64,000 bases of DNA from Escarpia spicata (Eukaryota > Annelida > Polychaeta > Sabellida > Siboglinidae): NCBI GenBank assembly GCA_963995525.1, contig OZ023212.1, forward strand, positions 9,061,666 to 9,125,665, in the 5' to 3' direction. This document shows, in pieces, positions 40,640 through 53,039 of this stretch. Within the stretch, counting starts at the first letter, position 1. The number at the start of each line of letters is the position of its first letter. Below the pieces are notes generated by a model. The model had not been told where the DNA came from, did no database searches, and was given only the letters and a program-made list of their open reading frames with translations. A program made the translations under genes and the position numbers.

Positions 40640-41922
40640 TTAAGACGAGCTTTAAATGTGTCTATGCACTGTATCAGTCGTAAATCTTCCGGCAACGCAT
40701 TCCAGAGGGTCGGTTCTGCGCACGAGAACGAGCGATGGCCGTACCGCTCAAGGTTGTGCCGCGGTACAGTTAATAGTCCACAGTCAGTTGATCAAAGAGC
40801 GCGGCGTGGCACGTATGGTGAAATCAATGACGCGAGGTAGGCCGGCGTCTTGTCGTGAAGGGCGGTGAACACAAGCACGAGTAACTTGTACTGAATGCGC
40901 CACTTCACCGGCAACCAGTGCAGGCTATTCAGTGCTGCAGTGATGCTCTGTCGATCGCCCCGCCTAATACGTAATACGACTCTGGCCGCAGAATGTTGTA
41001 CCATCTCAAGGCGGTGGAGTAACCGGTCGGATATTCCGTACAACATAGCGTTCCCGTAGTCTATTCTTGAAGTAACAAGAGCATGTACGAGACACTTGGT
41101 TGTTCCGGTCGTTAGTGTGTCGCGTATACGTGAGATTCGGTGCAGGTGATAATATGCACTCCGGCATGCATTTGCTACTTGTGCCGCCATCGAGAGATCG
41201 GCATCAATAGTAAAACCGAGATCTCTGACGACAGCAGATGTTGGCACTAGTTGACCGCAGACATCGACATGTGTTAGTGTTATTGGCGCGCAGAGGGTGG
41301 AGGATTTGACGACAATGGCCTGCGATTTAGACCGGTTGAGTATTAACCCATTGTCGCAGAGCCAGTCGTTGACATCTCGAAGACAGGCCTCCATACGCGC
41401 GAGTGCTTCTGCGTGATCGGTTGGTGGAAAGTCGACGTACAGTTGAGTGTCGTCAGCGTATAGATGATGTTGTGTACCATGTTGTTGGAGAATGTTCGCT
41501 AGTGGCGCAATGTAAACATTAAATAGTATCGGTCCAAGGACCGACCCTTGTGGAACACCTGTCTTTATGACACTGATCTCCGATGTTTCTTTTTTGACGC
41601 GTACCACAGACGTTCGGCCATGCACGTAGGACGCTAGCCAAGCATGTGCTGCACCACAGATGCCATAGCTGTGCAGGCGTCGCAACAGAATAGCGTGGTC
41701 AAGTGTGTCGAATGCAGCAGAAAGGTCAAGTAGCACCAGAAGTACACCTCGACGTGCATCAGTCGACTGCGCTACATCATTGTGGATGCGCAGAAGCGCT
41801 GTCTCGGCGCTATGACGTGGGCGATATGCGCTCTGGTAGACTGGATATACGCCGTTTCCCTCGAAGAAGTGCTGTAGTTGTCGTGCTATGAAACGCTCTG
41901 CTGTCTTCGCTACAAACGATAT
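40640..41922 (-). pseudogene. LINE ORF2 reverse transcriptase core and C-terminal end
   Basis: The 314-codon frame at 41736-40792 has LLDLSAAFDTLDHAILLRRL, GVPQGSVLGPILFNVYIAPL, HHLYADDTQLYV (catalytic YADD near 41440-41460), LNRSKSQAIVV and LHWLPVKWRIQYKLLVLVF. Upstream codons to 41922 add SFVAKTAERFIARQ. After a frameshift near 40792 it ends SCAEPTLWNALPEDLR. The catalytic motif is intact but the element is not. Confidence 0.88.
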
Positions 41923-41923
41923 G

Positions 41924-44900
41924 CCGTAACGAAGTACAAATACTTCGTTACTGTACTTGAGTAGAAAAGTTTACTTTTCGTGAGTAACGAAGTACACTTT
42001 TTTAGGAGTACTTTTACTTGTAACGAAGTACAAATGTGTGTACTTTTCATAAATGTAACGAAGTATCCATTATTTATGCGTTAAAAATTTGGAGCTCCAA
42101 AATTATTCGTCATATAAATAGATATCAGTCGGAGCAACAACTGGTAGTCTTTTCTGATTGGTCTATTATTGCTATTATCAGGCATGATCACCAGGTGGCA
42201 TGACCATTGCCAAGATTAATTATGATGTCATTCGCATTCAAAGATTCATCATGGAAAGATCAGAAGATTTGCAACATCCATGGCCAGTATGTTTGAAATT
42301 AAGTCGGTTCATGGGGCTACTGTTAAGTTGGTCTGTTTGTTGTGTGCGCCGATATACCAGATCTGTTCGGCGTACAGGACATCACCTTCGAACCTTCGAA
42401 AGCACATCGAGGTAAGTTAATTGATCATTAATTAATTAGTGCCATTGTGCGGTCAATAATCCGTTGCCGTTGGCGTTGATGATAATGGAGAAATTTCATG
42501 TGATATTTTGTTAAATATCGTGTGGTGTTTTTATATTATGTAGGCTAAATTAATATTGTGATGTCAATGAATTGGTAACCTTTCAGCTTTCACTTTCTAG
42601 TAAATTTGAATGTCTGTTTGTATGGGAATGTGACGCCATTTTGAAATTCGTCTTCGACATCGTTGCAAGTTACTCGCGAAAATATTTCTCATAGCTATCC
42701 TATGATCTGTTTCCCAGTCACTAAGCTATAGCCAGGAAATAAAACAGCATGCAGGTTATGTATAGAAATATTTACCTATTTATTTTATTACATTATAGCC
42801 ATACCGCTTGTATTAAGTAGGTGTACTATTTACTAGCTTACACACGTGCCGTGGTCGGTAAATTATTAGTGTTAGACCTACGCAGCTAAAAAGTATTCTT
42901 GCCTAATTTTTGCTGTGCAAGTATATTACACCATAACACGTCGTTATTTGTACAAAAGGTGCAAGTGCACTTAATATGAACAAAACATGTTCTTAGATTT
43001 AGGTTCAAGTTATTAGTGATCTGAATAAAGTCCCGAATTGCATTAGTGATAAACGCACGTCGAAATTCACACATTATCGCCCCAAAACATTCCCTTCGCT
43101 GTGGCAATTTAAACTGCTAAAGGTTACTCAGATTTATCTTAATAGTAAAGTAAGTATTGTTAGGGCCAATGAATGTTGTCTATATGTATTCTTGGTTCAT
43201 GTTTTGAATATTTTGTGTCACATATTGACCCCCAGGCTTGGTCGTAGACAATATTTAGTGTTCACTATACACACTACTGAATATGGTATTACTATTATTG
43301 TATTTCTTTTGTTACTGTCTTGCACAGTATGTATAATTTGATCATAATTATGATTTTAGAGAAAACATGTACACCATCTTGCTCGATACACGGAGCTGAC
43401 CTCACAGAAGAGGAAGAGGTCTGATGCAGCAGACAGCAGGCCGACGAAGCAGCAGAAACTTCACGACATCCCATTGTCAGGCCAGGTGCCACAAGCGAGG
43501 GTCGACCGCCTCATTATCGACTACGTGAATGAGTCTCTGCTGCCATTTTCAACAGTGGAACTGCCTTCGTTTAAGGTAAGGATGTGATAGACCACAAATG
43601 GAACCAATTTGGCTTTAACTGCTAATCATAGGTATCTCCAGCAATTTCCAGGTGGTATTCATTTTGTGGAAGCACATCGTTTATTTTATTTGGTCCTTAT
43701 TTCAGGCACTGGTCACTGGACTCCAGCCGAGTCGCGCCGTCTTGTGCAGGAAGACCTTGAAGCGAAGGTGCAATGAGCTTGTCATTGCTATGAAGGAAAA
43801 CTTGTGCGCCACCCTGCTGCAGCAGAAGTTTGTCGCCACCACAACTGACTGCTGGTCGGCTCGTCGGCGTTCATACCTCGGTGTGACGGTCCACTGGATC
43901 AACAGCGACACCCTCGAAAGGAAGTCGGGAGCACTCGCCTGCAGGAGACTGAAGGGGTCCCACACATTCGACGTGCTGGCGGAGGCCCTCGACAGCATCC
44001 ACGGTGACTTCGGAATCCGGGCCAAGGTGAGGAAGACGACAACCGACAGTGGCTCCAATTTCGTCAAAGCTTTCTCTATCTTTGGCAGCGACGACAGCGG
44101 TGATATTTCAGAGGCCGCTGAGTGTGTGAGAGATGGGGTCGAATTCGAGGATGTCGGTGCAATGATGGCCAACGATGATGTCGACTACCAGCTGCCGAGC
44201 CACCATCGTTGCGCGTGCCACAGCCTGAACCTGGTATCGACAACGGACGCACAGAAGGCCGAAGGATCTGTGCCCTACAAGCGAGTGTCACGAGCGGCCT
44301 TTGCCAAGTGTCGCGCACTGTGGATCAAGACTGGCCATTCAGCCCTGGCTGCTGAGACGGTGCAGGACACGTGCGGCCTGATGCTCCTCAAGCCAAACCA
44401 GACCCGCTGGAATTCAGTGTTTATGGCCGTCGAGCGGATGAAAGAAAGAAAGAAAAGGGGGAGGATGCACTACACTCCCTGTGCAACGATTTTGATCTGC
44501 CAAAGTAAGTTGCTGTAGTGTTGACACAATTTATACTAAGGAATAAGGATGTTTTCAGAATGATGCCGACTGAGATCCCTTTCCATAACAATTACTCCAA
44601 CAAATGCTTTTCAGACTGACACCTTTCCAGGGGGCAGGGGCCCATAGCATTACTCAAGTGAACTGTATAATAGTATGTTTCCAGAATGAAGCTGAGATCC
44701 TCATTGTCAGATATTAATGAGCAAAATTTGTTTTCAGGATTGTACTATTTGTGCACACTATTTAACCAAACAGACTGAAGCCAGCAGAGATTGCATTCCT
44801 AGAAGATTACTGTGCCACAATGAAGCCGGTTGCCCAGGCTATAGACATCCTGCAGGTATGTAATCTCTTAACATGTGCAAGACATCTAACTAATTTTGAT

Positions 44901-46461
44901 CACTGCATGTAAACTTTGTATTAGTAATAATGTTTTATCTATATCATTTGCACAGATATAGTCATGTCAGTTATATCGCTGTGTTTTATTGTGAAATCAG
45001 TTGCCAGACAGTTGGGGCAACAGACACAGCCACACTGGAATGTTGATGTGTGCATTTGGGCAAAGCATTTGTTTTTATTTTACTAAACTTAAGGTTTTAG
45101 AATGCCTGCTTAATGCATTAATACAATTATAAGTTATGATTACGTGTGTGTAAAGCACTTAGGGTAGTCTTGATTGACCATGTGCTCTTAGTATTTGTAA
45201 TTGGATAATATAAATAAGATAATGCAGATGACTTATTACATGTAATAAAATGGTAGAAATTAAGTGATGTGTGATGTATGTTGCAGTCAGACAAACATGC
45301 CTACATGGGGTATCTGCTGCCAACTATCTGCATGCTGAAGGTCAAGTTGGAGAAGTGACGGGGGAAGCCGGAGGCCTGTTGTCGACCACTCGTTGACGCC
45401 CTGCTGGCTGGCATAGACAAGCGTTTCACAAGTGTCATGTCTGACGCCCGTACCATAGCAGCTGCTATTCTCCATCCCACCTTCAAGGCTGACTGGCCAG
45501 CTGAGGAAGCTGTGATGGAATCGGGTAAGTTGTTACTTGTATGATTTTGATATCTTCACTTTCAGGAGAGTCGCAAGTCAAAATAATCTAGCTTGGGCCT
45601 TTGGCGAACTGTCTATAATATTCTCAGGCTAATTAACAAATAAACTTTCAGCAGTGACTGGCAACATATCTACATGCAGGCTATATATATGTTTACAGAT
45701 GTACTCAGATCTCTGGAATTTTGGTGGATCTCTGGAATGTTGTGTACTAATTGCAAGGAGAGAGTGTGAAGATTATTTCTAAAATCATGCTGTTCATGCG
45801 ACATATCTATTGCTTAGCTAAACATCATTTTGCACTGATGTTACAGGGCTACAGTACACCAAACAGCGTCTGTTGGAGCTGCAGTCAGTGGGAGCTGACA
45901 CAACCGACTCGGACGAGGATGACGACGAACAGTTCTTTGGCAGGAACAAGCGGACGAAACCATCAGCCTGCCAGCTCGACCAATATCTGAATGCCCCGTG
46001 TGTCGAGCTGTCGTCCCTTGCCACGTGGCCAAGCTTGAGAGACCTTTTTATCGAGTTAAACACTCCTCTGCCTGCGAGTGCAGCCTGTGAGAGGTTGTTT
46101 AGTGCTGCAGGGCTTATTTTTAAGCCCCTGCGAGCCTGCATAGGCGATGCAGAATTTGAAAACCAGCTGATGCTCAAGCTCAACAAGGCGTTTGTTTGAG
46201 CAGCCAGCCTGTCACTGTCCTGTTGAATAAAATGTTTGTTTTGCACACTACTGAATTCACTTGTTTGTTTGCAGTGAGTGACCATGTCAAAAGTTTTTTT
46301 AGAAAAGTACGTTTGCATTTACTTCAAGTACATTTGTTTACTTTGTACTTGTACTTCAAGTACATTTTTCAAAAAGTACTTTTACTTTTACTTGAGTAGC
46401 TTTTTTCAGAGTTACTTGTACTTTTACTCAAGTACAAAATAAATGTACTTGTTACAGCTCT
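41924..46461 (+). mobile_element. hAT DNA transposon inserted in the LINE
   Basis: The ends are GTAC-rich inverted repeats: the left reads CCGTAACGAAGTACAAATAC at about 41924; the right, in reverse complement, starts CAGAGCTGTAACAAGTAC (46462 leftward). Each end has subterminal copies of AGTACTTTTAC-type words over 130-160 bp. It encodes a hAT transposase in + orientation, opposite to the LINE. An 8-bp target duplication is expected for hAT but I could not see a matching pair. Confidence 0.82.
42280..46199 (+). pseudogene. hAT transposase gene, six exons, frameshift and stop
   Basis: Exons: 42280-42411, 43360-43575, 43706-44504, 44774-44855, 45287-45524, 45847-46199; GT-AG throughout and phases agree. 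The BED finger is VCLLCAPIYQICSAYRTSP then SNLRKHIE. The core has ATTTDCWSARRRSYLGVTVH, TTTDSGSNFVKAF, HHRCACHSLNLV and NQTRWNSVF. The C-terminal dimerisation domain is LPASAACERLFSAAG then FENQLMLKLNKAF. Lesions: a one-base shift in the purine run at about 44440-44462 (after VERM, the frame of EDALHSLCNDFDLPK is needed) and TGA at 45356-45358 in exon 5. The exon 1 start ATG is inferred. The transposase would cut and paste the element; this copy should be inactive. Confidence 0.85.
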
Positions 46462-46958
46462 GAGATGGGACGATAGTTAGAGAGTACATTGGCGTCATCG
46501 TTATGTTTCTTCAGTACTGGTATCACAACAGCGTGCTTCATCGTCTGTGGAACCACGGAAGAGGATATAGACGCGTTGATTATACGTGTTACCACCGGAG
46601 AGAGAGTATCAACATGCCTGTTGAAGAGCGACGATGGGAGTGGATCAAGTTCGCATAACTTGGAAGCGGATGCCAACACTATCTTCTTGAAATCTGTCGG
46701 CGACGCAGCCTCAAAGTACATCAGTGGAGACATGACATCTATTGCTAGGTCGACAACTGGCTGCCGAGACCGTGCCATCCTCAGTGCCTTCCGATAAGTG
46801 TTGCGCAGATCCGTGTATATGTGACGATGGACTGTCAAACCAGATCGCCGCCAGTGGCGTTCAGCGCGGCGTAATGCACGTTTCGCCTCGGCAAGCTCGC
46901 CGGTATGCCATGGAGTCATCGGCCTCACTGTGACAGTCCTACGACAGTGCGTAGACAA
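46462..46958 (-). pseudogene. LINE ORF2 linker and start of reverse transcriptase
   Basis: It contains RPMTPWHTGELAEAKRALRR, then LCELDPLPSSLFNRHVDTLS, MKHAVVIPVLKKHND and NYRPIS, which are the RT palm entry motifs (DPlPs.l, h.avv.PllKK, NYRPIS). Sequence between KALRMARSRQ and VVDLAID appears shortened. The frame runs into the hAT insertion. Confidence 0.82.
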
Positions 46959-47145
46959 GAGTCATACCGTGCGAGAATGGCGACCGGGTCCAAATCAGGA
47001 GCACGGAAATCAGAAGCCGCCAGATCAGCTGCAAACCGACTGTTATCGATCGCTGCGTACTTTCGATACTCAACGTGGCGTTTCAGGTGCGTTGGTTTGG
47101 GCAGGTGCAGTTTACATTCAATTGCATAGTGGTCGGTGATCATAG

Positions 47146-48048
47146 TCATCTGCTTAACTTCGTGGCGATAATGTCTGACGTCTCCGATGTAATAACAAGA
47201 TCCAGTGTATTGCCACGCTCATGGGTTGATCCTCTGACATGTTGTGCAAAGCCAGACGTCTCCAGCAAATCAGCTAGGTTCATTGCATCAGTAGATGTTG
47301 GGTCGCCATATCGCGTGTTAAAATCGCCACACACAATAGTCTCACTAGGGTGGGCCGAGGCGATAAGCAACACCTTCCCAACATCATCCATGAAGGAGCG
47401 GAAGTCGGATGATGGCGGTCGGTAGCCGACTATGATGCGCATGGTGCAGCCAATACGGATGTTCCGCAAAATAACATGAAACACCTCACTGGCATGTGTG
47501 TCAACTTCGGAACGCGAAACGAGCTGCAGTGTTTTTTTAAACAGAACACCTACACCACCACCACGACGAGCTCCACTACGCGGCTGATGGACTAGCGTGA
47601 AGTCATCTCCACACAATTCAGACTCAACAACCGTTTCGTCAACTCCCAGCCAGGTTTCCGTTAAGGCGACAAGGTCCAGTTCGCGCTCATCAATGTAATC
47701 GCGCACAAAAAACGCTTTGTTTCGAATTGATCTGGCATTGATCAAGGAGAACTTCGTATGAATGTCACCGTGTGGCATAACAGGGGCGGCTCTTAGAATT
47801 ACCAGATTCGCACTGACACTGTGTTGTCGACATACAATTCGTGAAGGATCTTCAAAACGGCTGGTAATCCGCGTTCGGATCGTGCGCTGTTTGCGCGTGC
47901 CCCCACGTCTGCCACGCAGAGTCGGACGCGCAGTGGACAGTCCTAGACGTCTGATCAATGAATACACTGTGTCAGGTAACCGAGGAGTGACACCCCTGGT
48001 GGCAGGACGGAAAGCCCGAAAGACGTGCTGTAGGCACATCGCCGCCAA
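47146..48048 (-). pseudogene. LINE ORF2 APE-type endonuclease part
   Basis: 300 codons with FSLINARSIRNKAFFVRDYI, DLVALTETWL, RRGGGVGVLFKK, VGYRPPSSDF, VCGDFNTRYGDP and GNTLDLVITS, the order of an APE-like endonuclease that nicks target DNA for LINE insertion. The expected SDH block follows in another frame as TDHYAIECKL (from about 47149), so a frameshift ends this frame. Confidence 0.85.
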
Positions 48049-48079
48049 CGGTAGAACAATGCCTGGCTAGTTACAGTTT

Positions 48080-49260
48080 ACCAATTTAGGTCACACACGG
48101 GCGTTGTCGGTCTAAAGACCTGTAGTCCACCAGCTTCGTCAGCGACACGGTTGACTGACGGCATTAACACTTATCAAGATTGTAGACAATGTACACTACC
48201 TTGTTATATAAAAACGTTCACCAAGACAGTCACTGCAGTATCACGAGTAAATAGTGAAGTTATGATTGTTCAATTCTTCGTAAACAGGCAGAAAACATGT
48301 TAGTAACACGAGCACGATTTGGCTTGCTGCCTGTCAGGCGCTACCATAAACGCTAACGATATTAGCGATATATAATATTGAATCGACTATGGCATTTAAG
48401 ACAAATATTGGATATGTCCATGTCTCGTCTACCTGTTTATTATACACTATATTAGGTAGTCTCTTTCCTCAAATACTCCGTACGCTTCGCTAATTTAGCA
48501 AAAATTGAGACTTTGGATATCGAATTGTGCTGATTTGGTAACGAATATGCATGGTGTGCCAGTGTATTTGAAATCGGACGACAATAAATGCCTATTGATT
48601 GATTTGAATGGTGTAAATAGTCGTCATATAATCTGCAGAGCCCGTTTCCTCAAAATAGAGACTTTCTCGAAGTGTGCGTATTGAATGATTTGAATAGTAT
48701 AAAATAGTCATCATATAATCTGCAGAACCTGTTTCCTCAAAATAGAGACTTTATCGAAGTGTGCTGATTTGGTAACATGTATGATACGTGTATTTGAATT
48801 TCGACGGCATTAAAGGCGTTTATTTTACAGATTATTATTTTACCACGATTTGCAGAAACCAAACAATTAAAATACTGCCAGTTAGCTAGCAAAATCGTCT
48901 TGATGTGTAGGTAATGATTGTAATCAATATTGACTATTTTCTCACATTAGTCGCATTCAGTTGATTTATTCAGTACATTTTTATTATTCATATGCATACA
49001 TTTCATTGTTTATTGAACACTGATATGATGGTAGCAAACTTTCTTATGAAAGAGTAGTGGCTCTGAAAAGAGCCTGTTTTTTTTCTTCTGGTCTTGCTTG
49101 GCAAAGGCGATCACAATGATGTTACCCCAATGCATCTGTAGTCTCTCACAATGTCGTCCTGGTTTAATATCTATAACAGTAAACATTACATTAGCTATAC
49201 ATTATTACAGTCAATAATTAGTAATTAAAAAATGGTCACATCTTAATAAATAATTTTTTT
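48080..49260. other. No gene; a tandem duplication at 48597-48775
   Basis: Two ~87-bp copies containing CATATAATCTGCAGA, CCGTTTCCTCAAAATAGAGA and CGAAGTGTGC lie at about 48597-48684 and 48685-48775. The rest is unassigned AT-rich sequence. Confidence 0.6.
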
Positions 49261-49267
49261 TTTTAAT

Positions 49268-50250
49268 TCACTGGTCTGACTACTAACTCCTGGTGTTACT
49301 ACTAACTGCTGGTCTGACTACTAACTCCTGTTCTGACTACTAACTGCTGGTCTGACTACTACCTGCTGGTCTGACTACTACCTGCTGGTCTGACTACTAC
49401 CTGCTGGTCTGATTACACATCTGACTATACCAACTCCTGGCCTGACTATACTAACACCCGGTCTGAGTAAATTGCCTGCAGGTCTGACTATGCTAGCTCC
49501 CGATCTGACTATACTAACTCCTGGTCTGACTATAGGTCTGAGTATATTGACTGCAGGTCTGACTATACTAGCCCCCGATGTGACAACACTAACTGCAGGT
49601 CTGATTAAACTAGCTCCCGATCTGACTACACTAGCTGCAGGTCTGACTAAACTAGCCCCCGATCTGACTACACTAGCTGCAGGTCTGACTAAACTAGCCC
49701 CCGATCTGACTACACTAGCTGCAGGTCTGACTATACTAGCCCCCGATGTGACAACACTAACTGCAGGTCTGATTAAACTAGCTCCCGACCTGACTACACT
49801 AGCTGCAGGTCTGACTATACTAACCCCCGATGTGACAACACTAACTGCAGTTCTGATTAAACTAGCCCCCGATGTGACAACACTAACTGCAGGTCTGATT
49901 AAACTAGCTCCCGATCTGACTACACTAGCTGCAGGTCTGACTATACTAGCCCCCGATGTGACAACACTAACTGCAGGTCTGACTATACTAGCTCCCGATC
50001 TGACTACACTAGCTGCAGGTCTGACTAAACTAGCTCCCGATCTGACTACACTAGCTGCAGGTCTGACTATACTAGCCCCCGATGTGACAACACTAACTGC
50101 AGGTCTGATTAAACTAGCTCCCGATCTGACTACACTAGCTGCAGGTCTGACTATACTAGCCCCCGATGTGATGACACTAACCACTGGTGCAGCTACACTA
50201 ACCGCTGGTGCAGCTACACTAACCGCTGGTGCAGCTACACTAACCACTGA
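49268..50250 (+). repeat. 21/42-bp minisatellite, open on both strands
   Basis: Monomers of about 21 bp (CTGACTACACTAGCTGCAGGT and variants) arranged as 42-bp dimers in the centre; simpler CTGGTCTGACTACTAAC units on the left and GCTGGTGCAGCTACACTAAC on the right. The repeat lacks stops in one frame of each strand (289 codons on -, 263 on +), giving heptapeptide repeats. No evidence that either is expressed. Confidence 0.92.
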
Positions 50251-50380
50251 CTGGTTTAACTGAACTGACGCCTGAGTGAACTATGTTAATTCTTGGTTTA
50301 ACTGTAGCTTTTGTTTGGTGTAAACGTGCTATTGCTACCCTTTTAAGTTTGTAGGCCAAAATGTGAGAATTTTCTCTACA

Positions 50381-51381
50381 TTATGGAATTTTGACCTGAG
50401 GTTGGTAGGGATCAGACGCGTTAAACACAGGGAATTTAAACTCATAAGCACTACTTTTTATAGACATGGGTCCTCCCTTCCTCCTGAAACCGGCATTATG
50501 AGGATGTCGTAAAGGGAGTCTACCTGGGAAAGATGTTGGGGCTGCTGGTTTCTCTGGATTAAAAAGAAGTTTAAGTAACTGACCCTTCTTAGCTTGTTGT
50601 ACCTCTAATTTAGTTGCCTGGTGAGAAATTTGCAATAATGACTGGATATAAATGAAAATATTACCGCAACCTTGTAGATTATTTCTAGCGGGGAACAGTC
50701 TAGACAAACCGGGAGGTATTTAGGGACAGAAGCAAAATACAGTTCTAACAACTTTAAACGGTCAAGGCAATTAAGGGTTGTTGCTAGCACTGCATGTAAA
50801 TGCTTACAAAAATATGGCTGTCCTTTGTGAACAAAACCGAAGCATGTACACATGTTAATAAACTTGTTGACAACGCAAACGCCATCATCTGGTGCCGGAA
50901 CAGGAAGGCATTGGGCAACAACAGCATGGAATGTCTTAGCAGCACTAACATTTAACTGTGTAAGTAAATTTGCACCAGCTGTGTTTATTGTATAATCATG
51001 GTCATTACCCGATTGTTTTTGGTCTTCTGAAGTTACAAATGCCCACCCATGTTGTTCCCAATTTTGAATAATTCTGACTTTTCCTGCCTGAACCAGATAT
51101 ATACCTTTCATAATATACTTCAATAATTTACCCTTGGGAGAGTTCACCTGATTTTGAAATTTAGCCAAACTAGTAGCGCCACGCAGAGTGTCATGTGCAT
51201 GTCTGGGAACTGTTCTATCAATCAATGTTCGTACTTGTAATGCCAGAGATTTATTCAAATGATTTACATTTTCCCCATGCACAATCAATCTGAACTGATT
51301 TTCCGTTATATTATTAGTTAACAAAAGTGGATTTCGCCTATCTTGTTCCGGCACCAAGAATGCTGTCTCGGCAGTAAAATG
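50381..51381 (-). CDS. SWIM-type zinc-finger protein, partial, with a probable frameshift
   Basis: The - strand frame from about 51381 to 50605 gives ~258 codons: FLVPEQDRRNPLLL, QNWEQHGWAFVTSEDQ, then CTCFGFVHKGQPYFCKHLHA, which fits the SWIM pattern CxC...CxH used for DNA or protein binding. After SPLE the natural continuation seems to lie in the next frame (50700-50381: LLQISHQATKLEVQQAKKGQ ... FKFPVFNASDPYQPQ, stop), so a one-base shift near 50650-50700, or a very short intron, separates them. No ATG fits; the sequence before the frame (CGAGACAG) could be a splice acceptor, with 5' exons missing. A transposon-derived gene is possible, since SWIM domains also occur in MULE transposases. 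Confidence 0.55.
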
Positions 51382-51544
51382 TTATGTTAATTCCAGGGTA
51401 AATATTTATTAATGTAATCAATTATTATGCACAATTTCCACAGCACTTGAAATAAGTTAGTCAAAGTCAATTAATTAAATGTTGAAACTAATAACTATAT
51501 TTGGTGAGCATTTCCAATTCAATGTCAATATAATTACAAGAGGA

Positions 51545-51660
51545 GATGCAATGTTTCGGTCAATAAGCCCATGCCAGGGGTAATTTTGCACAAAGTGCAA
51601 TACTGTTGGGATCGAACCAACAACTAAAATCAATACATTAGCATCTACCATTAATTACAA
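51545..51660 (-). repeat. tRNA-derived SINE
   Basis: On the - strand: AATGGTAGATGCTAATG resembles box A and TTGGTTCGATCCCAACAG is a strong box B with its stem, followed by a non-tRNA body. Not a full tRNA gene. Confidence 0.55.
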
Positions 51661-52830
51661 ACAAACAAAATAGTACTATAAAGTTAATCAGTTACTCCAA
51701 AAGGCAAGCTGATTCTCTTTGTATGACTTTATGGTAACTTCTCTATTGGCCTAGGCATTCCTCGGTGTGATCAAACAGCATTAGTGTCTGATATCAGATG
51801 GCAGAAATAATGTGGAAACAAATTAACAAGTGTTCTGAGCACTAATTCCAACAGACAATGAAATATCAGTTAGTAAAATCGAAACATTCTGAGTGAGTGA
51901 GAGATATGTCAAGTGAAATGTCGGCACATATACTCTGCAGGTGGTTGGTACCAACATGTAGAATTACGGCATCGACGTTCAAAGCGTCTGTCTCAGCTAG
52001 CACTGACAGTTTATGTTAAGTGAGCTATTTATTATACAACAGCCAACATTTAAAAAATTCACCCCAAACCACCATGCGTACAGGTATACTCTATCAATAA
52101 TACATTTTGTCAGTCAAAAAACAGATACAGAGCTGTGGACATAGCTTGCACCATGAATTGAGAAATTACTATATAAATTTACATTCACTGTATTGCTTCT
52201 ATATTATATTTTATAGTTTGGACACAAGCAGCAGGTTATAGGTTATATAGGAAACAGTCCAACATGAATTAAATATATAAATAATGTTATACAAATCACT
52301 GAAATTTCTCTACATCTACAGAGCCACCTGGAAGCCATACAGCTTTTACAGAAACATAGGTAGATCTGACCACCGATGCCACCGCCTACGGTCAGGAACA
52401 ACCCAAGTAAGTCAACCGAAGTAAGTAAATTCGTTTTGACTGTACATGCAGATCTAAGCTGAAGCAAATCTTACCCTGGCGAATGTCATTAACATGACCG
52501 CCACGTCTGCAATGCAGATCAAAGACAAAGTCAACATTGCTGACACTCTGGGGCCAGGTACTTGAAGATGGAGTCGGAGAACACTGCCACCAAGTAGAAC
52601 ATGTTGAAGATCTGCATTCCAATACCCACAGTAGTTCATAATCGAGTAGTCCAAAAAAAAGCTATCAAAGTATCCGAAGCGAGCAGCGAGCGAGCCAAAA
52701 CAAATCTGTCATCCAAATGAATAAGCAGAATTGTGACCTTGAATTTACTTTGTGACACATCATTACAAACAGTGATTTATATAGATGGAACAAGAGATTA
52801 AGGCCAAACCTACTTCATAGAACCACCAAT
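51660..52830. other. No recognised gene
   Basis: Hydrophobic short frames exist on the - strand at 52654-52243 (for example LTSVDLLGLFLTVGGGIGG) in more than one frame, but I cannot match them to a family or find clean splice sites. Confidence 0.4.
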
Positions 52831-53039
52831 GCATGGTCTTGTAGCACAATTGCCACTTAAAAGTTGGAAGAAGAACCAATCGATTCAAAACACACTCACT
52901 GCTGTGTGTTACAAAACGACCATGCAGTTGGCTGAAATGCAATCGTACATGACATGTAGGAGCCTAACTAGGATACAATCCAGAGGTGTTAGCCTAGCCC
53001 TAAGTGATGACATATGCATAATATCCATTTACAGGTGTT

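Larger units (their letters stand above)
40205..48060 (-). mobile_element. CR1/L2-like LINE, split by a hAT transposon
   Basis: On the - strand the parts run endonuclease (48048-46925), RT start (46958-46462), [hAT 46461-41924], RT core (41922-40792), C-terminal end to about 40640, 3' UTR, and an (AAT)n tail at about 40205-40230. The RT frame resumes after the insert: NYRPIS before it and SFVAKTAERFIARQ after it, adjacent blocks of the RT domain. The copy also has frameshifts near 47146, 46940 and 40792. Confidence 0.85.

Noticed and set aside
41911..46470. 8-bp target-site duplication of the hAT element
   Set aside because: Flanks TACAAACG and AGATGGGA do not match under the end positions I chose; exact ends are uncertain.
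52243..52654. Membrane-protein exons on the - strand
   Set aside because: Hydrophobic stretches occur in different frames with stops between and no convincing splice sites; no family match that I can name.
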